NCBI GenBank assembly: GCA_003647275.1
Contig: QMMN01000004.1
Coordinates: 65,337-118,608 of the forward strand
Direction: 5' to 3'
Source of the DNA: Deltaproteobacteria bacterium
GTDB taxonomy: Bacteria; Desulfobacterota; Desulfobacteria; Desulfobacterales; C00003060
DNA length: 53,272 bases
In this document: piece by piece, positions 41,536 to 50,106 of the stretch
Position numbering within the stretch: the first letter of the stretch is position 1
Layout of the letters: every line of letters begins with the position of its first letter
Position numbers and translations under genes: made by a program
The notes under the pieces: model-generated
What the model saw: only the letters and a program-made list of their open reading frames with translations
What the model was told of the DNA's origin: nothing
The model's database searches: none

Positions 41536-42537
41536 ATGAGCAAGAGCAAGAAAATCGTAGTCCTTGGTGCCAACTCCTTTTCAGGTCAAGACTTCGTTGA
41601 CCTCTTGCTTGATGACCCGGGTAACGAGGTAATCGGCGTTAGCCGGTCAGCAGAGCGCTCAAAAGTCTTTTTAAAATACAAGTTGCGACGCGACCTTTCA
41701 CGTTATCGATATTTTCAGATCGACCTGAATCAGCAAATGCCCGAATTGTTGCAACTCCTCGACGCAGAGCGTCCAGAATACATAGTCAATTTTGCTGCTC
41801 AGAGTGAAGTGGCGCCAAGCTGGGACTATCCTGAGCACTGGTTCCAGACCAACTGCGCTGCATTAGCGCGATTGGTCAACCATTTGCGGAAGCAGAACTA
41901 CCTAGGCCGCTATCTTCACATTTCCTCCCCAGAGGTGTACGGCACATGCGTCGGTAATGTGTACGAAGACGCTCCCCTGAACCCTAGTACGCCCTATGCG
42001 GCCTCCAAGGCGGCAGCGGACCTACTTCTGTCCACGTACTTCAAGCAGTTCGGGTTTCCACTGGTCACAGTACGTGCAACCAACGTCTACGGTGCGCGGC
42101 AGCAGTTGTACAAAATCATCCCACGTTCTGTAATCTATCTGAAGCTTGGCAGAAAGATTGAGATGCATGGCGGCGGTGTGGCGGTTAAGTCCTATATCCA
42201 CATTCGTGATATCTCCCGCGGAGAGTTGGCTATTCTTGAACATGGCCAACTGGGAAAGATCTACCACCTTTCCCCGGATCGAGGCATAGCTGTACGCGAA
42301 GTGGTACGAATGATTTGCGAACAGTTGGGACAACGATTCGAAGATGTGACCACTGTTGTGGAAGAGCGTCCTGGTCAGGATTTAGCTTATGTGATTGACT
42401 CTACCTGTGCCCGTTCAGAATTGGGCTGGTCACCTCAGATAAACCTCAAGGAGGGATTGTCAGAGGTCATTACCTGGATTGAGCAGAATTGGGATGAAAT
42501 CAAGAGCCAACCGCTGGAGTATCAGCATAAACCATAG
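41536..42537 (+). CDS. Nucleotide-sugar dehydratase/epimerase (extended SDR)
   Basis: 333 residues. VVLGANSFSGQDFVDLLL is a variant of the TGxxGxxG loop; NFAAQSEVAPSWDYPEHWFQTN is close to the dTDP-glucose/GDP-mannose 4,6-dehydratase pattern, with the acidic residues in LHISSPEVYG and YAASK supplying Tyr-x3-Lys. The C-terminal part reads RPGQDLAYVIDSTCARSELGW. Probably a 4,6-dehydratase-like enzyme for a deoxysugar. Confidence 0.85.
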   Translation: MSKSKKIVVLGANSFSGQDFVDLLLDDPGNEVIGVSRSAERSKVFLKYKLRRDLSRYRYFQIDLNQQMPELLQLLDAERPEYIVNFAAQSEVAPSWDYPEHWFQTNCAALARLVNHLRKQNYLGRYLHISSPEVYGTCVGNVYEDAPLNPSTPYAASKAAADLLLSTYFKQFGFPLVTVRATNVYGARQQLYKIIPRSVIYLKLGRKIEMHGGGVAVKSYIHIRDISRGELAILEHGQLGKIYHLSPDRGIAVREVVRMICEQLGQRFEDVTTVVEERPGQDLAYVIDSTCARSELGWSPQINLKEGLSEVITWIEQNWDEIKSQPLEYQHKP

Positions 42538-42556
42538 ATGCAAAAAGGGCTAACCC

Positions 42557-42859
42557 ATGGCATACGTTGATTTTATAACGAAACTCCACAAGTCTACCAA
42601 ACGCGACTACTCCCAACGTGTTATTGAACACGTTAAGGCTGAATACGTACAGGTCGCTATTCAATATGGGAGAGGATATTGGGACGGAGACCGCAAGTAC
42701 GGCTACTGCGGTACTTCTACGCTGGACACGGCAGACTGCCTCAGTGGACAAGGGATCGAGACAGCCGTTCTTCTCGTTCCCACCATCAAACCGTTGGACA
42801 CGGACGTCATCGTCATCCTCTGGTACGCTAAGTGCCCGTCATTGATCGTAGGGATGTAG
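42557..42859 (+). pseudogene. Frameshifted N-terminal piece of a class I methyltransferase
   Basis: The first 50 residues (FITKLHKSTKRDYSQRV... and YWDGDRKYGYCG) match the N-terminus of a family of SAM-dependent methyltransferases of surface-glycan clusters that continue GGYxYDGRWxPVAE. Here the frame is lost right after KYGYCG; a one-base shift gives YFYAGHGRLPQW, which resembles the expected continuation. No SAM-binding motif follows before the next gene at 43161. I read the whole 42557-43160 interval as decayed gene sequence. Confidence 0.5.
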
Positions 42860-43160
42860 GGATAGGGAGCGCTGTTTCTGGGATGGTTTCGGAGATGGAT
42901 TTCAACCCTGCCAAGCGTTTTAAGCGGATTGGCATCCTATCTGTATTCCCCGGCGAATATGGCTCCCAGACGAGCCTTATGTATAGATCGTTACCACAAA
43001 GAACCTGATATCTGAATTAGGAGGCTGACTAAACAGCGCCATGAGCAATTGCGGACATTCTGAATGTGGTTCGCTGATCTGATAAAGTTCAACAAGCGTA
43101 GCGCACAATCGACCAATAGCTGTGCGAAGCTAATCACAATTTTATGACAGAGGGTTTCAC

Positions 43161-44105
43161 ATGAGTAAACGATTTTTAGTCACTGGAGCAACGGGTTTCG
43201 TTGGAGCGAACCTAGTAAGACGCTTGGTGAAGAACGGTGACGAGGTCCACATCCTGACACGACAGGAGTCGAACAAGTGGCGCATTGTTGATATCCTTGA
43301 CCAAGTGACGGAGCACCAAGTCGACCTTAGAGATCGCTTTAGACTACAAAGTACTCTGTCCAGGGTTCGTCCTGACATTGTCTATCATTGTGCAGCATAT
43401 GGTGCCTATTCCTTTCAACAGGACGCAATTCAAATCGCTGAGGTAAACCTGATGGGCACTGTCAATCTTGTGATGGCGCTAATGGAGGTTGGCTACGAGT
43501 GCTTGATCAACACCGGTAGTTCTTCGGAGTATGGGAGGAAAGCAAAACCGATGGCCGAGGGCGATCTTTTAGAGCCAATTACTGCTTATGCCGCCACAAA
43601 GGCTGCCGCTACACTGTTCTGCCAAGCTATAGCTCGATCTCGACAACAACCAATTCTAACTTTAAGATTGTTTTCGCCGTATGGTCCTTACGAAGATTCC
43701 ACGCGCCTTATTCCAGCTGTTATTAAAAAATGTCTGGCAGGTGAAGCCCTCGAACTGTCTTCAGGAGAGGAGGCCAGAGATTTCTTTTTTGTGGATGATC
43801 TGGTTGACCTATATCTCCGTGTGGCATCTTTACGTTGGTCTCCAGGCGATATAGTTAATGTTGGATCAGGAAAACAGCACACGGTCCGAGAGATCGTGAA
43901 CAACGTTATTGCGCTTACTGGCGCTAACGTTAGGCCTCTTTGGGGGGCTTTGCCACCAAGGGACTTTGACACAAAGTTTTGGGTCGCAGACATAACCAAA
44001 GCCAAATTACTTTTTGACTGGACTCCAAAAGTGAGCCTTGATGAAGGCCTGCGGCGAACAATTGAGTGGCAGCGCGCATCCAACAAGGCCTCACAGCAAT
44101 TGTAG
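43161..44105 (+). CDS. NAD-dependent sugar epimerase/reductase (extended SDR)
   Basis: 314 residues. TGATGFVGANLVRRLV (nucleotide loop), YHCAAYGAYSFQQDAIQIAEVN, NTGSSSEYG, and TAYAATKAA (Tyr-x3-Lys). The overall pattern resembles CDP-paratose/abequose-type synthases and GDP-sugar reductases. GAGGG lies six bases upstream of the ATG. Downstream lies a C-methyltransferase-like gene, so a branched or deoxy sugar is plausible. Confidence 0.86.
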   Translation: MSKRFLVTGATGFVGANLVRRLVKNGDEVHILTRQESNKWRIVDILDQVTEHQVDLRDRFRLQSTLSRVRPDIVYHCAAYGAYSFQQDAIQIAEVNLMGTVNLVMALMEVGYECLINTGSSSEYGRKAKPMAEGDLLEPITAYAATKAAATLFCQAIARSRQQPILTLRLFSPYGPYEDSTRLIPAVIKKCLAGEALELSSGEEARDFFFVDDLVDLYLRVASLRWSPGDIVNVGSGKQHTVREIVNNVIALTGANVRPLWGALPPRDFDTKFWVADITKAKLLFDWTPKVSLDEGLRRTIEWQRASNKASQQL

Positions 44106-44132
44106 AGTCAAAGAGTAGGGAGTGTCATTTCT

Positions 44133-45323
44133 GTGAATCAGTGCCGAGCGTGCTGCTCCATGCAGCTTCAAGAGTATCTCAATTTTGGGTATCAACCTCT
44201 TTCGACGGTGTTGTTTGATCAACCCCATTGGAACCCACCGCGGTTTCTAATGGCTTATGACTATTGTAGCCATTGTGGTCATGTTCAACACCGCTACCCG
44301 ATTGATCCCTCATTTTTTTATGAGGAATATGGGAGAATGAGATCCAAGATCATTCCCGCATACGTGGGGGATCTGACCCGGGAAATTCGAGAAAGAGTAG
44401 GTGGGACGAATAAATTGGTGGTGGAAATAGGAAGTAACGACGGTATGTTCCTGCAGGAACTACAGAAAGTAGGTTTTTCGAATGTAATTGGCATCGAAGC
44501 AGCAAAAAACTGCGTTGAAGCAGCACTTCAAAACGGAGTGACTACACTTTATGGGTACTTCTCGTTCGAGATGGCAGACAAGGTTCTTCATACTTATGGT
44601 AAGCCTTGTGCAATTATTATTAGGCATGTTTTGGAACACATTGATCATATTGACGCTTTTCTATCGGCAGTGCTTCTTATGATGAGCGAGCAAACGCTTT
44701 TGGTTATAGAAGTCCCTGATCTGATGTGGGCAATTCAAAAGGGCGACTTTACGAGTTTTACGGATCAGCACATCAGTTACTTTACCAAGAATTCTCTGAC
44801 CGTTCTACTTGCTCGATTTGGGCTCCGCATAGATTCGATATCCATTGTTCCGAATAACTGGTCTGATGCATTGCTTTGTTTTTGCTATCGGGGTGAAATG
44901 AAGCTGCCATCACAACGTCCCCTATCTAGGGAAAGCGCGAAGAGCTTTGTCGAGAGCATGAGAGAGACTGCTCATGGCCTCGAAAGGCTCAAGAGTAGAG
45001 GAAAGATGGTCGGATTTGGGGGGTTCTGTCGAACTGTAAACCTGATCAACTATTTACACCTGAACACGCAAGGTGTCTTTGAGTTCATCGTCGATGATGA
45101 TCCTCAAAAGTACCACAAGTACTTGCCGGGTTCGAATCTGGTTGTGCTTTCTCCCGATGAGATGAAGAGGAAATCTATTCCTTTTTGCATCATTTGTACC
45201 GTCAACTACGAAGCTCAAATTATAGCCGCTCATAAAGACTATGCACTTGCTCGTGGTCAGTTCGTTACACTATTCCCTTTCCGAGAGCAGTCGGATTCAA
45301 GTACTACAATGGTTGATTGCTAG
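44133..45323 (+). CDS. Sugar C-methyltransferase-like SAM-dependent enzyme
   Basis: 396 residues, GTG start. N-terminal zinc-binding region (MNQCRACCS..., YDYCSHCGHVQH), central SAM domain with EIGSNDGMFLQEL and RHVLEHIDHIDAF, and C-terminal Rossmann-like domain (GKMVGFGGFCRTVNLINY, FIVDDDPQKYHKYLPG). This three-part layout is that of TylC3/NovU-like C-methyltransferases, which methylate a ketosugar. In those enzymes the central domain uses a Tyr/His pair; a comparable YFTKNSL region is present. Confidence 0.88.
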   Translation: MNQCRACCSMQLQEYLNFGYQPLSTVLFDQPHWNPPRFLMAYDYCSHCGHVQHRYPIDPSFFYEEYGRMRSKIIPAYVGDLTREIRERVGGTNKLVVEIGSNDGMFLQELQKVGFSNVIGIEAAKNCVEAALQNGVTTLYGYFSFEMADKVLHTYGKPCAIIIRHVLEHIDHIDAFLSAVLLMMSEQTLLVIEVPDLMWAIQKGDFTSFTDQHISYFTKNSLTVLLARFGLRIDSISIVPNNWSDALLCFCYRGEMKLPSQRPLSRESAKSFVESMRETAHGLERLKSRGKMVGFGGFCRTVNLINYLHLNTQGVFEFIVDDDPQKYHKYLPGSNLVVLSPDEMKRKSIPFCIICTVNYEAQIIAAHKDYALARGQFVTLFPFREQSDSSTTMVDC

Positions 45324-45335
45324 GAGGGATATGAA

Positions 45336-45449
45336 ATGTATACTGAGGCTGCTGTTCTTTATCAAACCAATGAAGCTTTACACAAGGTTTCCTTGCTTGG
45401 CGGCGTAACAACCAGGATTAGTTCAGCCCTCCATGCAGCTCCTGTTTGA
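45336..45449 (+). pseudogene. Short dead-end frame resembling an alcohol dehydrogenase N-terminus
   Basis: ATG 45336 has AGGAGGG nine bases upstream and encodes 37 residues, MYTEAAVLYQTNEALHKV and onward, then stops. The first dozen residues resemble the start of zinc alcohol dehydrogenases (compare AAVL in the gene at 38824), after which similarity ends. Probably a truncated gene; a genuine small peptide is less likely. Confidence 0.3.
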
Positions 45450-45595
45450 GCTGGCGATTCATCTCTACTATAAGACCTGTAATTTAACGGTGTTGCCGTT
45501 ACAGATAAATGAGTTGGGTAAATATAAGTTCTATGTACGATGCAAGATGGAAGGCCCATTTGACGTTAATCTGTTTTGCAAAAGGAACTGAAAGT

Positions 45596-46870
45596 ATGGC
45601 TGAAGAACAGAAGATACTCAGTGGATCTCTTCCCGACTCGTTTAGGGATAGACTCAAGAGATTGTGGAACAGATTTTTCCGGTTCAGCGTTTTGAAGCAC
45701 CTTCTTACTCTTCTGTGTTTCCCAGGGGCAATGTTGCTGTATTTATTCAGAATAAGAATATTAATAAATTGCAAAACATCTGGTATAGGCCATCTTGCCA
45801 TGGAGCCAGCTTGGTTTATAGCTAGAAAAACTCTTTATAAAAAGCGTTTTAAAAAGAAATTTTTTGTGTTGTTGATTAATGAAAGTGAGGTGGCCAATCG
45901 GTGTCTTGCCGAAATGTTCAAAAGTAATTTCTGTCAGTTTTACAGCAAAACAATAAATTGGATGCTTGAACAAGTTGCAAGATATGAGTTCATTTCTGTG
46001 GATATTGGTGTGGCACCACCTATAGGTACTCCGCTTGATAGAAACTTCACTATTCAACGCAACCAAAGACACGCTGTAATGATGAAAGATACTCAGGCTT
46101 ACAGAAACCGTTATTCAAAAAGCTTTGTGCAACTTCCTGATAAAATATTGAAGAAAGGGCGGGATAATCTCGAAATCCTGGGTATTGGAAAAAATGACTG
46201 GTTTGTGTGTTTGCATGCGGGTGAGGTCACAACAGACAGTATATGGAACTATGAACTCTTCAGAAGAAACCAAGTCGGTGACTATTTTGATCTAATTGAA
46301 TATATTACAGGAATTGGTGGCAAGGTTGTGCGAATGGGGCATCAAAAGGTGCCAGCAGTTACACAAAAGGTCCCTATCATCGATTATCCGAGGTCTTCTG
46401 TATGGTCGGATTGGATGGACATCTATTTGATCCATGAATGTAAATATTTTATCGGATGCCAATCCGGGCTGCAATTAGTGGCGGTAATACTCGGTAAACC
46501 GCTCTTATTGACAAATATTATCCCGTGGCCAATGGTCAACGGCTATGATGGAGACATATATCTGCCAAAACTGATTCGATTAAAGGAGACAGGAGACTAT
46601 ATTTCAATCCGTGAATATTTGGACAATGAATTGCACCTTGCGCAGTTCACCATGCCGGATCGTTTTGAGGTTGTTCCAAATAGTGGTGAGGATCTAATCA
46701 ATGCAGCAAAAGAGATGGAAGAGTATTTGAAAAATGGGCTACCTGAGGAGGATGATTTACAGAGACTTTGGAAAAGCTTTTTCCCCTCGGGCTCCCAGTG
46801 TCAGTGTTCCGATGTAAGGGTTTCGGCTTCGTTCTTAAGAAAGTATGAGGATGTATTATTTAGAGTATAA
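45596..46870 (+). CDS. TIGR04372-like glycosyltransferase
   Basis: 424 residues from ATG 45596 (AAGGA nine bases upstream); a 29-codon upstream extension lacks a site. After a short membrane-proximal hydrophobic segment (LLTLLCFPGAMLLYLFRIRI) comes GIGHLAMEPAWFI, the family landmark, and later FVCLHAGEVTTDSIWNYELFRR and FIGCQSGLQLVAVILGKPLLL, a GT-B-like donor site. The family adds unusual sugars in O-antigen-type clusters. Start of a second AT-rich block. Confidence 0.8.
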   Translation: MAEEQKILSGSLPDSFRDRLKRLWNRFFRFSVLKHLLTLLCFPGAMLLYLFRIRILINCKTSGIGHLAMEPAWFIARKTLYKKRFKKKFFVLLINESEVANRCLAEMFKSNFCQFYSKTINWMLEQVARYEFISVDIGVAPPIGTPLDRNFTIQRNQRHAVMMKDTQAYRNRYSKSFVQLPDKILKKGRDNLEILGIGKNDWFVCLHAGEVTTDSIWNYELFRRNQVGDYFDLIEYITGIGGKVVRMGHQKVPAVTQKVPIIDYPRSSVWSDWMDIYLIHECKYFIGCQSGLQLVAVILGKPLLLTNIIPWPMVNGYDGDIYLPKLIRLKETGDYISIREYLDNELHLAQFTMPDRFEVVPNSGEDLINAAKEMEEYLKNGLPEEDDLQRLWKSFFPSGSQCQCSDVRVSASFLRKYEDVLFRV

Positions 46871-46986
46871 CTCAGATAATTTTCCCTCATGTACAAACCC
46901 ATCCAGAGACCTTTATATTATGTGAGAAGACAGCATGAGAGTTGATACTTCATCTCAATGCTGAAAGATGGAGGGATCCTGTCTTA

Positions 46987-47835
46987 ATGGTCAAAACCAG
47001 GGCAAAAGAGCTAAAAGATTTTTACAAGTTGATCTTTCTGAAAGACCTTCCTTTAGATGACAATAACGCATACTTTAACAACTGGATAACCGGTATAACG
47101 CGTGATTGCCATGGCAATATATATCTATCGGATCAGTACAATTCAAAAATATATAAGTATGATTCAAACCTGTGTCTTCAAAAGGTATGGGGAAGCAAGG
47201 GGAGCAAGAATGGGCAGTTCATGATGCCTCTGGAAGTAATTTATTTTAATGAGTCTCTGTACATAACTGATGTAGGCGGTGGTAGAATTCAAATTTTTGA
47301 TTTGAATGGTAATTACAAGGGTAAGATTGATGTTAGTAATGCAAATATTGATCTAAATGGCGCCTTTTTTGTTACTACAGATAAAAGAGAATATCTGTAT
47401 ATTTTTGTGAGAGATTCTTCAATGCTATATGTATTGGACAAGTCGAACAAGATTATAGGTAAAAATAACTGCAATATCAATAAGTACGGATTTATTAACA
47501 GGGTTTGGTGTAATCCGGAAAATAGGATTCTGTATGCTGGTTCCAGAGACGGGGTTATATATGACATCACAAGCCCTGATCATCCGGTGAGATGCTTTTG
47601 TGCGAAACAGTATGTCCCTATAGAAGCGATGGTTGATTTTAAATTAATTAACGATGCGTGGTGGTTTCTTGTTGATCATGGAGCAAATTCATTAATAAAA
47701 GTTGAAGAGGATGGGAAGCACTTTATTTGGAAAAATAGGAGAGGATGGCTATTAAGATTGTTGCATGTCAAGAGATTATATGTGACGATCGGGGCATACG
47801 GAGATCTAGGTAGGATCATGGTGGTTGAGGTATAA
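46987..47835 (+). CDS. NHL-repeat beta-propeller-like protein
   Basis: 282 residues from ATG 46987 with GGAGGG eleven bases upstream. Repeats are visible: GITRDCHGNIYLSDQYNSKIYKYD, FMMPLEVIYFNESLYITDVGGGRIQIFDLNG, and weaker copies to the C-terminus, implying a five- or six-bladed propeller. No signal peptide, so it may act in the cytoplasm as a binding scaffold. Function in the glycan island unknown. Ends two bases before the sulfotransferase-like gene region begins. Confidence 0.65.
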   Translation: MVKTRAKELKDFYKLIFLKDLPLDDNNAYFNNWITGITRDCHGNIYLSDQYNSKIYKYDSNLCLQKVWGSKGSKNGQFMMPLEVIYFNESLYITDVGGGRIQIFDLNGNYKGKIDVSNANIDLNGAFFVTTDKREYLYIFVRDSSMLYVLDKSNKIIGKNNCNINKYGFINRVWCNPENRILYAGSRDGVIYDITSPDHPVRCFCAKQYVPIEAMVDFKLINDAWWFLVDHGANSLIKVEEDGKHFIWKNRRGWLLRLLHVKRLYVTIGAYGDLGRIMVVEV

Positions 47836-47842
47836 TGATAAT

Positions 47843-48586
47843 ATGTCCGAGTTTACTATGAAAGGAGACGACAAACAAATAGTATGTATACTATGTGTTA
47901 GGCGCAGCGGCTCGACACTACTTAAGGCTCTATTGGGTGTTGCTGAAGATGTTTCTCATATTCCCGAGGTATTCTTGTGTGAGCTTGATTGGAGCAGCAA
48001 GGAGCGTGAGACTACTATTGGGTATTTAGAGAATTTGGCACCCGAAAGGATTGTGGTTATTAAAAACGTTATTTGGCCTGAGTATCCGCTCGATTTAAAG
48101 AATATTTTGTGCTTAAAGCCACGAGTGATTTTCCTCAGACGAGATGTTGTTCGTTCAGCGATGTCATTGGTCAAGGTGGGCGAAGACAACCACTCCACAA
48201 TAAAGTTTGAGAGTTGGGATGAGGCAAAAGACCATTGGATGGGAGGCAATGAGATTATACTTAGATTTATTGAGGAATCGGGTATTTTGCATTTCAATGT
48301 TAAATATGAAGATATTGTGATGGATTCAATAAATACTACAAGGGAAGTGTTTGAATTTATAGGGTCACGAAGGAAGGATGGAACAAGTATATATTGTAAT
48401 AATTATGGGTGGAAATGGGGGACGGATGATGGAGGAGAGTTAATTAAGACTTTAAAAGTACAAAAGAATAAAAAGCCAATAACCATTCCAATGGAAGTAT
48501 TAGAAAAATGGGAAAAGAATCGTGAATTGATGGAATTAAGAAAGAAGTTAGGATACCGCACGTCGTTTCTACAATTAGTTCGATAG
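47843..48586 (+). CDS. Sulfotransferase-like protein
   Basis: 247 residues from ATG 47843. CVRRSGSTLLKALL is a 5'-phosphosulfate-binding loop of PAPS sulfotransferases; RVIFLRRDVVRSAMSLVK is the 3'-phosphate-binding arginine/serine region. FNVKYEDIVMD fits the family further down. It could sulfate a glycan residue, which would suit a sulfate-reducing host with abundant activated sulfate. AT-rich. Confidence 0.8.
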   Translation: MSEFTMKGDDKQIVCILCVRRSGSTLLKALLGVAEDVSHIPEVFLCELDWSSKERETTIGYLENLAPERIVVIKNVIWPEYPLDLKNILCLKPRVIFLRRDVVRSAMSLVKVGEDNHSTIKFESWDEAKDHWMGGNEIILRFIEESGILHFNVKYEDIVMDSINTTREVFEFIGSRRKDGTSIYCNNYGWKWGTDDGGELIKTLKVQKNKKPITIPMEVLEKWEKNRELMELRKKLGYRTSFLQLVR

Positions 48587-48625
48587 GAATATTAAAAGAT
48601 TCATAAGCGAGGACGTGTTATAGAA

Positions 48626-48989
48626 ATGGCTGAAAAGGCAGCTTTTATTCTTGTGGTGGCCCCAACAGTATGGATGGTCAACACGAATTACTGGATTCCA
48701 TCCCGATTTTCCATAAGGTGGCTTCAATTGCCGCCTCTTTTGAAAGAGCGAATTCTAATATGGCCATTTTCGAAATTACCTTTACATACCTAATTTAGCT
48801 GCCGAGAAGATTTTTGTCAATTCACCTCATTTTGTCGGAGTCTTTGTCAATTCCCTATCTGTCAGTGACGGATTGAATATTGCGAGGGAGATCAAGTGGC
48901 GTAATCATAGGTGCTGTATTATAATGGAAGGACTGCGTGCCAATTTATTCTCAGATCGGACTCTGGAAGAAGTATATGATGACTTGTAG
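48626..48989 (+). pseudogene. Decayed B12-binding radical SAM gene fragment
   Basis: Three frames join into a protein similar to the N-terminus of the intact gene at 51806. Frame one has NTNYWIPSRFSI (intact: NTHTWIPPQFPI); after a shift, VASIAASFERANSNMAIF (intact: AASIGAFLESQGFDVTIF); after a second shift, AAEKIFVNSPHFVGVFVNSL (intact: VAEKILANRPSCVGISVNSL) and DGLNIAREIK before the stop at 48987. Only the B12-binding half remains; the radical SAM half is gone. Confidence 0.75.
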
Positions 48990-49050
48990 TTACAGGCGAG
49001 GAGAACATGTTCTTCTATTCCTCCTTTAATCTCTTTTAAAGCTTTATAGA

Positions 49051-49950
49051 ATGGTTGTTTCAATAATTATTCCTACATACAACAGGTCATACTTACTATC
49101 TAGTCTAATTGACTCATTAGTTCGGATGGAGTCACCCACTGATGATTATGAGATTTTAGTGATAGATAACAATTCTTCCGATGAAACAAAAAAAGTCATT
49201 GAAGAAAAAATTGATAAATATGCTTTTAATATCAGGTACTTTTTTGAAAGAAAACCTGGATTACATAATGCCAGACACCGAGGGGCAAAAGAAGCAAAGG
49301 GGAAAATATTATGTTACTTAGATGATGATGTGACTGTTGAAAAATATTGGCTTGTGGGAATTGTTGAAACATTTAAAAATACTGATGCGGTATTGGTAGG
49401 TGGCAGAGTATTGCCGAATTATGAAATCACTCCATCATCGTGGATTAATAAGTTTTGGACAACCATAGATGATAGTAGGTTCCTTGGAATTTTGAGTTTA
49501 TTTGACGGGGGGAATGATATCAAAGAATTAGACCCCTCTTTTATATGTGGCTGCAACTTTTCTATTAAAAAAGAAGTACTTTTTGAGTGCAAAGGCTTTA
49601 ATCCCGATAGTATGCCATGGGAATTAATCAAATATCGTGGTGATGGTGAGACAGGATTGTCTATTAAAATCAAAGAAAAAGGATATAAAAGTTATTACAA
49701 TCCAAAAATCTGTGTTTATCATTTCATACCCAAAGAGAGATTAACCGTTGAATATTTTTGTCAGAGGATGTTCATGCAAGGTATATCTGATTCTTTTACG
49801 GAGATAAGAAGGTCCAAAGGCATTAAAGATCCGATCATGATAAGGGTAAGAGATGCCTATGAAAAAGGAAAAATATTCCATCATGAAGAAGTGCTCAATG
49901 ATCCAGAACTCCTTGCAAGAGTCTTAAAAGATAATTTTATGAATGAATAA
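49051..49950 (+). CDS. Glycosyltransferase family 2
   Basis: 299 residues. GT-A fold: VVSIIIPTYNRSYLLSSLIDSL, EILVIDNNSSDETK, LCYLDDDVTVEKYW (DxD metal site), CGCNFSIKKEVLFECKGF and GDGETGLSIKIKEKGY acceptor region. Inverting transferases of this type add single sugars to lipid-linked intermediates. Strongly AT-rich relative to genes at 37-45 kb. Confidence 0.92.
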   Translation: MVVSIIIPTYNRSYLLSSLIDSLVRMESPTDDYEILVIDNNSSDETKKVIEEKIDKYAFNIRYFFERKPGLHNARHRGAKEAKGKILCYLDDDVTVEKYWLVGIVETFKNTDAVLVGGRVLPNYEITPSSWINKFWTTIDDSRFLGILSLFDGGNDIKELDPSFICGCNFSIKKEVLFECKGFNPDSMPWELIKYRGDGETGLSIKIKEKGYKSYYNPKICVYHFIPKERLTVEYFCQRMFMQGISDSFTEIRRSKGIKDPIMIRVRDAYEKGKIFHHEEVLNDPELLARVLKDNFMNE

Positions 49951-50106
49951 AAGATAAATTCTGATATGTTGCGATAATTTTTATCATCAATAAGATGAAA
50001 GAATTATAAATAAAGTGCTTTTGAGATATTAAAAACCCCTTTTCCTTAGAGTGAATGGAAATCGAGAATAGATATTTTTTAACCCTTGCGTAAATAGGAG
50101 GTAATC

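Noticed and set aside
42618-42845. Alternative-frame protein over the methyltransferase remnant
   Set aside because: It reads as a serine-rich nonsense frame produced by the decayed gene.
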